DNA of 64,000 bases, from the NCBI RefSeq assembly GCF_030704535.1, contig NC_081821.1, positions 7,703,001-7,767,000 on the forward strand, given 5' to 3'. The translations under genes and the position numbers were made by a program. Under the pieces are notes generated by a model, which was given only the letters and a program-made list of their open reading frames with translations, was not told the DNA's origin and made no database searches. This DNA comes from Vitis vinifera. Taxonomy: Eukaryota; Streptophyta; Magnoliopsida; Vitales; Vitaceae. Of the stretch, positions 50,426 through 60,354 are shown piece after piece; position 1 is the first letter of the stretch, and the number at the start of each line of letters is the position of its first letter.

Positions 50426-51885
50426 GATGTCCCGTCAAAAAGCATGCCAACATAGGACCTCTTCACAATTCTGTGCATCTTCATGCATCACGCAATCATT
50501 AGAGAGCCCCCAATGAATATCAGCTTCATCACCGTGTTATGAACTGAGATGAAGTCTATAAACAGACCCGAATACCGAATCAAGAGTACAAGCACGCAGG
50601 GCTCCGAGTTTTGAGAGAAATCCCGTCAGTTCATTAACATGTTCAGTCCTGGAAATGGTAGTATGGAGACTGTCGTTTGCACAGCTGGTATTGATGCCAT
50701 AGAAACTGCCACGGCTGAGGAGGTTTGGCGCATAATGATAAAGAACAGAGAATCTGCTGCTAAGAAGAACATTGACATTGTCACTGCCTCAGGCTCATGA
50801 AGAAACTATGATCGGCTTGCATGACCCAAAAGCAACTGAGAAAGCCCAGGATGAGTGATGTGTAACAGGAATCTGGGTGTGGCCATTTAATAAGAACACC
50901 CACTGAGCATCTCATGCGGACATTTTCTGATTCAGATTCTATAGCTTCCAATATCCTCTTCACACCACCATCATCCTCCGTAAATCAACCTCTCCAGCTT
51001 CCCGGTCTTAAAGCCTGACAGTCTCCTTCAGGGGAAAACAGAGGAGCAAAAACAAAAACAGAAAGGAGAACAGAGCATGGAACTTTTAACCAGTATGCTA
51101 AACCCATGTCATTATTTCGTCCATGAGTTTGACAATCAGTGGGTTCGAACGGAAGATATTCGCCAAAGCAAAACATAAAATGCAGCAAACTCTTCAAATT
51201 TTAAACCAATAATCACCCAATCAAAGCAACTCAACAAGCAAAGTTAAAAATTACAGAGAATGAGATAGGAAAAGTATGAAGAATGGAAACGTACATGAAA
51301 ACCATAGTAACCAAACCTGAAAGTCTCTTCCTCAGCTGGGTGTTTTGAGTTGTGACTTGTTGCTCTGTCTTGGGTGAATCCTCAGCTCAGAATCCTTCTC
51401 CCTAAGGTTCCTCAAGCAATCATCCCCCCTCCTTCTCTGCCAGTCCGGCTTGCTTTTCAAGCAATGCCCTAAAAAATCTCTCTCTCTAAGCTCTCCAGAA
51501 ACTCACCTCTCTGCTCCAACCTCAAACCTCCCTGTTCTCTCTCTCTCGTTCTCCTCTACCCTCAATCACCAAACAAAAGCTCTTCTCCCCAAAAGATCTC
51601 TGCAGCCCCCTTCTCTCATGGAAAAAACCCCACCTGAAAAGCACCTTCCTCTCTAAAAGCAACCCTCTCTCCTCTCTGCAGGAGACGCTCCTCTCAACAG
51701 AAACGTACCTCTCCTGCATATCCTCCCACAGGTGTCGCCTCTTGATAGCTCCTCCAAAAATCATTATCTGATTCCATAGTAGCCAACTAAGAGATGCCAT
51801 GTGGTCTCCTAGGGTTGCGACACTTGGCAACACAAGCTGCATAAAAGTGAGAAACCGAGCCCCAAAATGGGGGTCTACAAATATG

Positions 51886-51894
51886 CCCCTCTTC
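51886..51894 (-). other. Polypurine tract next to the 3' LTR
   Basis: Minus-strand GAAGAGGGG lies six bases before the LTR's TG at 51879 (sequence GAAGAGGGGCATATT then TGTAGACC). Its position and composition fit the plus-strand primer of an LTR retrotransposon read on the minus strand, and it sets the orientation of the element. Confidence 0.7.
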
Positions 51895-52365
51895 GGTAGA
51901 GTTCACGAGTGTAAGGAATATGAACACTGGAATGAAAAACAAGTGTGAATAGTGAGTGTAATGAAGTGAACTCTACCGAAGAATCCAAATAGACCCCCAT
52001 AAGGACACGAGTGAGATATGAACTCACTCGGACTAACAGATGAACAACGAGGCTCTAATCCTAAAGGAGAAAGGTGTCTCAAAATGCCTCTGAAGCCACA
52101 CTAAGGATCCAGACTCCCTCTAAGATGTCTCCAAAAGTGACTCGAAGATCGACGTCAAAGATGAGTAACGGTCGAACCACCCTGGAGTACGAACAAGAAT
52201 GCGTATAAAGGAGACTGCCCTAGGTGGACTGCGAGATGAATACACGATAAGCACAAGGTAACGAAGTGAGGAGGACAAGAACAAGTGTAAATCCAATGAA
52301 GGTGAGACGCGTAATGCCACTGAATAGGAATGCTAGGAGCTGTGACTCTGCATGACAAGACTGAC

Positions 52366-52618
52366 TCTAAACACTAAACTAGAAAATAAGAAAATAAAGC
52401 TCTGGAAGCCAAACCAAAAAGCTAACTCTAAACTGCTAAACTGAGAAAATAACGGCTCTGGAAGCCGAACCAAAAAACTAACTCTAAACGCTAAACTAGA
52501 AAATAAGAAAATAAAGCTCTGGAAGCCAAACCAAAAAGCTAACTCTAAATACTAAACTGAGAAAATAATAGCTCTGGAAGCCAAACAAAAAAAAACTAAC
52601 CCTAAACACTAAACTAGA
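52366..52618. repeat. Alternating A-B tandem array (about 119-bp dimer)
   Basis: Just over four units, each starting CTCTAAAC.CTAAACT and ending CTCTGGAAGCCAAACCAAAA, alternate between a form with TAGAAAATAAGAAAATAAAG and a shorter form with TGAGAAAATAA(C/T)(G/A)G. The order is A-B-A-B plus a partial A, so the copied unit was probably the dimer. It is noncoding. Confidence 0.8.
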
Positions 52619-52619
52619 A

Positions 52620-53640
52620 GGCCCATAGGTGAAGACCTACGGTGGTGAAGTAACTGAAAGCCCAAAGATGGAAATCCATGGTGGTGATAACTGAAAGCCC
52701 AAGGATGAAAATCCATGGTGATGATAACTGAAATGCCCATAGATGAAAATCTATGGTGGTGAAAACTGATCAAAGCCCAAGGATGAAAATCCTTGGTGGT
52801 GAATCTGAAATGCCCATAGATGAAAATCTATGGTGGTGATATAATCTCAAAAGCCCAAGGATGAAAATCCATGGTGGTGATAATCCCGAAATGCCCAAGG
52901 ATGAAAATCCATGGTGGTGACATAATCTCAAAAGCCCAAGGATGAAAATCCATGGTGGTGATAACTGAATCAAGGGCTCATGGATGAAAATCCATGATGG
53001 TGAATCTGAAATGCCCATAGATGAAAATCTATGGTGGTGAATCCGAAATGCCCATAGATGAAAATCCATGGTGGTGAAATCTCAAAAGCCCAAGGATGAA
53101 AATCTATGGTGGTGATAAACCTGAAATGCCCATAGATGAAGATCCATGGTGGTGAATCTGAAATAAAGGCTCATGGATGAAAATCCATGATGGTGAATCT
53201 GAAATGCCCATAGATGTCCGATCTATGGTGGTGATAATCTCGAAATGCCCAAGGATGAAAATCCATGGTGGTGATATAATCTCAAAAGCCCAAGGATGAA
53301 AATCCATGGTGGTGATATAATCTCAAATGCCCATAGACGTCTGATCTATGGTGGTGATAATCTCGAAAGCCCAAGGATGAAAATCCATGGTGGTGATATA
53401 ATCTCAAAAGCCCAAGGATGAAAATCCATGGTGGTGATAATCTCGAAATGCCCAAGGATGAAAATCTATGGTGGTGATATAATCTCAAAAGCCCAAGGAT
53501 GAAAATCCATGGTGGTGATAATCTCAAAATGCCCAAGGATGAAAATCCATGGTGGTGATATAATCTCAAAAGCCCAAGGATGAAAATCCATGGTGGTGAA
53601 ATAACTGAAATAAATGCTCATAGATGAAAATCTATGATGG
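52620..53640. repeat. Tandem array of about 26 hairpin units (37-41 bp)
   Basis: Each unit is GCCCA(A/T)(G/A)GATGAAAATC(C/T)(A/T)TGGTGGTGA plus a short variable tail (ATAATCTCAAAA, ATCTGAAAT and similar). The core is an inverted repeat with a GAAA loop. Its two stem halves change together between units: ATAGAT with ATCTAT, ATGGAT with ATCCAT, AAGGAT with ATCCTT, and ATAGGT with ACCTA. A few units keep the stem but replace the loop (GTCCG near 53215, a related form near 53338). Long minus-strand frames across the array are repeat artefacts with a periodic peptide. Confidence 0.9.
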
Positions 53641-53656
53641 TGAAAATCTGAAAGAA

Positions 53657-53768
53657 GGGGGATGCCCTAAACAAGATGACAATAGGGGGATGCCCTAAAC
53701 AAAATGACAGAAGGGGGATGCCCTAGACAAGATGACAGTAGGGGGATGCCCTAAGTGATAACCCGCAA
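53657..53768. repeat. 28-bp tandem repeat, four units
   Basis: Units start at 53657, 53685, 53713 and 53741, an exact 28-bp period. Each is GGGGGATGCCCTA(A/G)ACAA plus a GATGACA-like tail, and the last unit is degenerate. The GGGGGATGCCC core resembles the GGGGTATGCCCC core of the neighbouring 91-bp array. Confidence 0.92.
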
Positions 53769-53859
53769 AGATCGACAAATGCGTCTGACAATCATGAAAT
53801 CAACATGAGACACGGTAAACCCAAAGAGAGGGGGTATGCCCCAGTAGAAAAACGCTAAA

Positions 53860-54142
53860 GGGGGGTATGCCCCAGTGTAACGACTCACAAAGATCAAAAA
53901 GTGGATCAAGTGATGAGAAAAATCGCAAAAGATCTGGTGAACTCAAGGATGGGGGGTATGCCCCAGTGTGACGACCCATAAAGATCAAGAAGTAGATCGA
54001 GTAGTGAGAGAATCTGCAAAAGATCCGATGAACTCAAGGATGGGGGTATGCCCCAGTGTGACGACCCATAAAGATCAAGAAATAGACTGAGCAGTGAGAG
54101 AATCTGCAAAATATCCGATGAACTCAAGGATGGGGGTATGCC
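53860..54142. repeat. 91-bp tandem repeat interrupted by a solo LTR
   Basis: Units start at 53860, 53951, 54042 and 54132, with a period of 90-91 bp. Each starts GGGGGTATGCCCCAGTGT, a small hairpin core, and continues with ACGAC(C/T)CA(T/C)AAAGATCAA and a GAACTCAAGGAT end. The fourth unit is cut after GGGGGTATGCC by the insertion at 54143 and resumes at 55619 with CCAGTGTAGG. The same core recurs in a looser form to about 56960. Confidence 0.9.
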
Positions 54143-55613
54143 TGATTCGCGTGTAACTCCAAATGGGTCATTTAATCAAAAACATTTATAAAACCTATGA
54201 CCTCATACTAATGTAGCAAAGCTACTATAGTATAGTGGCTCTAGGGTCGAACTCTGGGATGGGTTTTCATTCTACCAGTGATATACTCAAAATTAGAAAT
54301 TGTATTTAATGATTTCCTTAATAAAAAACTTAAAGTTTAAAAGAAAATAAAATTTGTTTTGAAAGTGTTTGAAACTAAACTAACATAAACTAATTAAAAA
54401 TGGAAGAAAGAAAGTCTCCCGGAGCTAAGGGTTGCTAGGATCAAGTTCAGAATAGAAAGTGGAAAATTCCGGATTTTTCTCATCGCATTGGGGATTTAAC
54501 CTATAGTTATTTCCCGAACCGGTATAGGTTTGACAATGAAGATTTAATCCATAAAAGGTCAATAGAAATGGTAGTCAAGGTCCATTAATGGCTTAAGACA
54601 CTATGGGTCTTCACCTTGAATCACTTTCCAATGACTCGTACATGATAACTAATGGACTAATATGGATCTAGCAATAAGCATCCATAAAGACCTGAAGCTT
54701 ACCATGTATTGGTCATTCAAAGTGATTCTAAGGGGTTTAAAGCAAAACTTTGGATTTAGAAGCCATTTATGAATTCCAACTACCTGAATTTAATGCATGG
54801 AAGCTTTCCACCTTTTCATCTGGATTTTTCACCTAGCTTCCTTTACTCCAAGAAACCGAAAGTTTAGCCTCTCATTCTCCGGGCAAACATCCTTAGAGGT
54901 TGTTTGGCTTCCAAGAAAAAGAAAATAATAAAGAGAAAAGAGAAACGAGAGAGCTCTGTAAAATTCTCAGTGTAAAAACGTAATACGTATTCTATATTTC
55001 CAAGAGGTGATTTCCACCCCTTATAAAGTCTTTACAAAAGCAAAAGCTTATGATTGGTTAGTTACAAGGATAAGAAAGGAAATTACATCACAAAATACAA
55101 AGGAAAATATCTAAAGTGGAGTCGGCTAAAACAGAGCAAAATTCGCAACACGCATGGGTTATGCGAATGTTATGCGAATTTCGCATAACACCTTGTGGAA
55201 TGCGAAATTTTCGCATAACCTGGAGCAGTTGGCTTCCGAAGGCCATATCTTCCTCATTTCAGTTCCAAATCGTACACGGTTTGAAGCGTTGGATTCTTGA
55301 CTTCCAGAGCTTTGAAATGGTATATAGCATGTAAAAAATGGACTTCGGGAAGTGCTCCAAAAGTGTGAAAGAAGACTGAAGCTGCTACATCTTGATTTTT
55401 TTCACTTTGCTTCTCTTTGCTTCTCTCCTTTGCTTGACTTGTCTTAATGATCCAAAAAGCTGTCAAAACATTAAAACTAGCCACAAATATGATTAGAAGA
55501 CATTGCTAGGTCCTTAACATGCCAATTGGACTAAAGATGGAGAACTACTACACAAAAGTGCTTAAAACATAATGCATTAAAGGTGTAAAATAGCACTTTT
55601 TGGGTAGTAATCA
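54143..55613 (-). mobile_element. Solo LTR, 1471 bp, with ATGCC target-site duplication
   Basis: The element begins TGATTCGCGTG and ends GGTAGTAATCA, so it has TG..CA ends and a TGATT/AATCA inverted terminus. ATGCC precedes it (54138-54142) and follows it (55614-55618), and removing it plus one copy restores the repeat core GGTATGCCCCAGTGT exactly. The orientation is set tentatively by a minus-strand TTTATAAGGGGTGG TATA-like block (about 55013-55028). There is no coding region and no primer or polypurine site inside, so it is a solo LTR, probably Athila-like by its ends. It is younger than the array it split. Confidence 0.85.
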
Positions 55614-55618
55614 ATGCC

Positions 55619-58600
55619 CCAGTGTAGGATAGTAACTAACATAAGACACGGAATCTCACCATACAAGACACTCTGGGATATGCTCAATGATGATGCAATG
55701 CAAGAGATATACATAGCCTCAATGAACAAACGCTAAAACAAGTCCAAACATCACTGAAACTATGCTGACAAAGCAAAACTAAAATAATGGATCACACAAA
55801 CGCTGACCAAAACTCTAGGTCTGAAATGTAAGCAAATCAAAACACGACATGTCAAATATCAATATGAGTACATCATCACAAGTGCATCAACAATCTAATA
55901 GGTCCTACCATCATGGGAGATGTTGAACCTAATGTCCAAAGACATGTGAAAACTCAACCAGAAAGCTCGAGACTAGTCTGTATCTTCCTCTGATCAAGAG
56001 AAATGGGATAAGGTCATGCAAGACGATGGAATCTGTGGGCTCAAAAGATGTAAGGCTCTGATAAGATGGGCGCAGGTATAACAGTGTCCAATGTAGGATG
56101 GATGGGTCTGTAACAAAGGAAAGTGGATACCCAAATCAAACTAGGTACGCTGAGAAGACTGAACCCAGGGTGCCAATGACTCTATAATCCATCGAAAGCA
56201 GCAATCACAAACAGGAGGTAGAATCTCAACGTCAACATCAGCAAAGTGGGTATGCCCCAGTATGAACGCATCATCTCGAAATGGATAAGCCCTCAATGCA
56301 GAATGATCTCTGGAAAGTGTGTGTCTGGCATAAACTGTCATCTCACAAAATCATCATCGATGAGTGGGCTATGCCCCAGTGTAAGCATCTCCAAATCGAA
56401 CATCAATGAGAGGAGTACAACCAATATACATCATCTGATCAAAATGAACCTCTGCTCCTCAAAGTCATCGTGGTAATGTGAAGAGAATATCTGATCTCCT
56501 CTAAAGAAATAGCATGTCTCGATGTGAACTGGTGTCTCTGAGATCAACCTCTGATGAAAGGGTTATGCCCCAGTATAGGGCAAACCCTGGAATGACTAAA
56601 CTCTACTGCATGCTCTCATCAGTGCCCGTGTCCTGATCCAATCATCTCAAAAAATGTCAACAATGATGAGAAGGCTATGCTCTCGTGATCACATAAAAGA
56701 AATCAACCAATCATATCCCGTACTCCAATGTGAAATGAATCTAAACACCTCCGAGGAACAGCTATACCTAAAAAACCATCATCGACCGAAAGGGGTATGC
56801 CCCTGTGTAAAGTACACCAGATGAAATGCGCCAATCATGTCTCATGCTCCAATGTGAAAAAGGACATGGCTCAAAAATCCGTCATCGACTGAGAAGAGTA
56901 TGCCTCGACATAATGGTCATCTGATAATAAAACTCTCTGAGATGGCTATGCCTCAGTGTAGGGTCATACCATAACTCATAGTCCATCACAATCAGAATGC
57001 TCTCGAATCAATCCCAAGTATCGCTCACATAAGAGCTATCAAACACAATGTGTGATGTCATGGCCTCAGTGTGGTCTTAAGACTCAGGACGTAACGAAGG
57101 CTAGGGTGATAGGGTGATAGAAATGAAGGGAAACTAGGCTCAAATACCCAATGATCAAAACCCATGCCCTCATGTATAAAATGCAACATATATAGAAAAT
57201 ATCGTGAGCCATGGACCTGAAGATGCCTACTGTGAACATGGTAAGAGTGATGATGCAATGAAGAAAAACCGAACTGATGACGAGATGTATACTGATGATG
57301 TGAAGAGAGCACCAAACCCGAAAGTGAGGTCACTATAAGAACGGAATAAGAGGCGAAATAAAAAATGATGAATCAGAAGTGAAAACGAGGATGATGATGA
57401 AGCATAAAATACGAGAACAAGTGATGATCCGCTTAAATCAAATATAAAAGGAGGTCATGTCAATAACGAACACAATGATGGAATGGACAATGACCCAGAG
57501 CTCCTAAGAGAAGGCCACTCATCTCGCTCTCAAAACATACAACAAAATGAACACGAAGAATGAAAGGTCTCGGGGAGCTCACATACGAACTCCCATCAAT
57601 AGACATATCCAACAAAGCGACCCTCGAACACTAATATACACATACTCAATGATAGAGAATAATACACACATGAGCTTTTTTTTTTTTTTTTTTTACATAT
57701 ATACAAATATACATGCTCTGAACGCAAACCAAGAAAGATCTAAAGACGAAGTAAAAATGGATAAACATACTCTCAAATGCCAATGTAGCATAAACTCTCT
57801 CTAATGATGTGACCCTCTCAAGCCAAGGATCCCTGGATCAACGTCCGTATGATAGATAGTGGAAATGACATGACTACCCTCCATGTAATGAACTGATGAG
57901 GATTACCACTCGGGGTGGAAGAAGATGAATCGGAACAAATGACAGATATAATACAGAAAAGGATGAAGAACCAACGAGATGTGATGAAATGCAATGACGC
58001 AATGATAGGAAAAGATACTGAGAAAGATGTGTCCCTCGGTCCAAGGCTCATGAAACTCCTAAACAATGCATGCATACACTAAAGGGCCTCTATCCCGGTG
58101 TAGAAGGTGAGCAAGGCTATAAGAAATAAAAGGCTATGATACTCATGCGAGGCTCAAAGGGCTAGCAATGGTCTAGATGTCAATAAAGGTAATAGGGTGT
58201 GAGCTAACCGAAATGAAGGCCACCCATCCTGCGACCACGGTCTCAGACATCGCGCTATCAAGCCCTCGAATGATCAATACTAAAGATCGATGTCCATATG
58301 ATATAACCACGTCAACCCTCTAGAATCATGCACCAACCGTACTCCAAATGCTCCATAATAATCTCAAAGATGATCATCTCAAAGCAAAGTGAACAGTGAT
58401 CTCATCGGGCACGACTGCTCATCACAAGCCAACTCTCATCATACAATATCAATCTCTATACTCACGACAAAATAAGTGACAGTCTCATCAAGCAATCGAC
58501 CAATCCTCATATCGTAAGCCACCCAAATATCATAAGCCAACCCTCTCCATGCAAGATCAACCCTGGGCTCAAACTCCTCACACTCAACCTAGTCGAATCA

Positions 58601-59139
58601 GAAAGGGGATGTGAAAAGGTAGAAAAGCCGAGGATGGAAAGGTCATATAATGGTCTCAAAGGTGATGCTGTGTAAAGCTCATAATGGATGGATGTAGGTC
58701 AAAGCAAAGTCAAGGTGTGGGAAGTGAGCAAGGTACCGCTCTGATCATAAGAAGATGTGCCACAGTGTCGAACTCTCTAGGTCAAATCTCTGATCTTAGG
58801 CTAATAGGCTCAATATCCTCCATGAGAGGTCAAGCCTCAAGACCACAATATGCAAGTGAAGAGATGGCCCAAGTCGAAAGTACAACACATCATATCACAA
58901 AACACAAACACATGTCCATAAAGGAAAATGCATCCAATGGGATAATCTGATGAGTACATCATGCAAAAGAAGGATAACAAAGACAACACTCAAGAATCGA
59001 GTTATAGTCTCTAAAAGTCAAAAGCAAAATAAGACTAAACAAACAAAAACAAAAACAGTTACTGGTCCTGTCATCACATCTCTGGCCACAGAAGGAACAA
59101 AATCTGAGTGCCACCACACCAAGGTAAGCCAATCATGAG
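55619..59139. other. Noncoding transposon interior with dispersed TATGCCCCAGT motifs
   Basis: There is no gene in this 3.5 kb. A GG(G/C)TATGCCCC(A)GT-like core recurs at about 56249, 56368, 56563, 56791 and, degenerate, at 56668, 56894 and 56945, spaced 50-220 bp apart. The sequences between are unrelated or poorly related. It looks like an old, mutated extension of the 91-bp array. Short frames and a T19-20 tract near 57676-57695 are also present. Confidence 0.55.
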
Positions 59140-59802
59140 TCAATCGCCCAAATCAATAAGATCAGGGACTGCTGGTGAAGGGGAGTCTGCATGCATGGCC
59201 TGAGCTGAGGTAGGTATAGAAAACATATCAGACTGAGGATGCCCAAATATGCCAGAATCAACAATGTCTTGTATGGCATGTCGTAGAGCAGTGCAACGAT
59301 CAGTGTGATGTCCTACTGACTGATGGTACATACAATATAAATCAAGCCGAAACTGTGAAGGCACAGGATCTGGAAGTGCCCTAGGAGCCAGAGGAGCCAA
59401 AAATCCCATGGCCTGGTACATCTCAAAAACTCTGCTCAGGGGTGCTCCCAAATCTGAAAAGTGTCTCCGACATCGTCGATGGGGGTGAAATCGCTCCTGA
59501 GGAACTGTAGCGACCAGAGGGCCCCGAAGCCGGGATGGAGGTCGTGCCAACGTAGCCAATGAAATGGATGAGGAATGTTGCTGGAGTACTAAATGTGGGC
59601 GAGGTCGTGGATGCGAGGCACCCAAAGTAACAGGTGTCGGTGAAGTCAAGTGTGGCAATGAAGGCATCGCTACTCCTGGAGCTCCTCTCGATGACGATGG
59701 ATGCCCTGACAAAATGAGCTCAATCCTCTCAACCCTCCGTGTCAAATCCACCATCATCTCATAAAGAGCAGTAAGAGTAATGGGTGAGATCTCGTCCGAC
59801 AT
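59140..59802 (-). CDS. Gag-like protein of 220 residues without a capsid core
   Basis: Uninterrupted minus-strand frame from an ATG, 220 residues. It begins with a helical segment typical of Gag N-termini (LTALYEMMVDLTRRVERIEL, about 10-29). A Pro/Ser-rich linker leads to a block (HFSDLGAPLSRVFEMYQAMG, about 114-133), followed by the knuckle-like CMYHQSVGHHTDRC (C157, H160, H165, C170) and LRHAIQDIVDSG. The last parts are paralogous to the end of the Gag remnant at 60355-60687. The central capsid-like region (PDIERYTG...RWYASL) is absent. It could be an internally deleted second gag or a separate accessory frame of the family. Expression is unknown. Confidence 0.55.
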   Translation of the reverse strand: MSDEISPITLTALYEMMVDLTRRVERIELILSGHPSSSRGAPGVAMPSLPHLTSPTPVTLGASHPRPRPHLVLQQHSSSISLATLARPPSRLRGPLVATVPQERFHPHRRCRRHFSDLGAPLSRVFEMYQAMGFLAPLAPRALPDPVPSQFRLDLYCMYHQSVGHHTDRCTALRHAIQDIVDSGIFGHPQSDMFSIPTSAQAMHADSPSPAVPDLIDLGD

Positions 59803-60354
59803 GGTAAACCTCAGCTGAAGAAGTCTAATCTCAATGTGCTCTGTATCATAACCATCATACCATCAATATCTGCCCGGGGACCAGTCACGACACTAAAACC
59901 GTCCAAGACTCTAAAACAAACACATGCAAGAGACAAAACAAAACAACACACGATGCTACTCAAAACAACAACACATAAAATACATGATACGAAACAATGA
60001 TAATAATAAAAAGAAAACATAAACACATACCCAAGAAAACAACAATATCACTAAGTGAAATGAGAGTACATCATGCGAAAAATAGGACAATAAGGTCTAC
60101 TCTCGAAACACAGGGTACGACTCGAATCACTAACTACAAAACAAGACTCAAATATAAAATAAAAGAGAACAAAGACTCAAACGACCAACTAACAAGGTAG
60201 TCCCAAAATACACCAACAAGATCTGCAATATCAAGGTGTCTGGTGAATATCAGTGCCCTGAGTGTCTCAAACATGATGGTATAAGCCCGAAGGAGGAGGA
60301 ACTGCATGTGTGGACTAGGCTGGAAAGGAATCAGTAGTCATGTCTGGACCAAGA
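59803..60354. other. Spacer between the two Gag-like frames
   Basis: A 552-bp stretch with no coding potential I can support. It is A-rich on the plus strand, with several AACAAAACAACAC-like runs. Confidence 0.5.

Larger units (their letters stand above)
47289..51879 (-). mobile_element. 4.6-kb LTR (3' LTR) of a Tat/Ogre-like Ty3/gypsy element
   Basis: Read on the minus strand it starts TGTAGACCCCCATTTTGGGG at 51879 and ends GCGGGGTCCACA at 47289, giving the TG..CA rule and TGT(A/G)GACC inverted termini. Near the 3' end the GTAGCGACTCCAAGTCATTT block and the ACTTATCGGGAAGGTACGG / GTAGCACCCCTCTAAG block (47520-47570) are of the kind seen in plant Tat/Ogre-like LTR ends. A polypurine tract precedes the 5' end (51886-51894). 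At about 4591 bp it is unusually long, and its extra length includes broken host-gene fragments (importin-alpha and ABCF). A near-identical inverted copy starts at 61426. Confidence 0.82.

Noticed and set aside
52770-53569. Minus-strand frames with a periodic GFSSLGIS / PPWIFILG peptide
   Set aside because: They are translations of the short tandem hairpin repeat. Unit lengths are not all multiples of three and frames shift between units.
52620-53640. CRISPR-like array
   Set aside because: The repeats are contiguous, without unique spacers of constant length, in a plant transposon. There are no cas genes.
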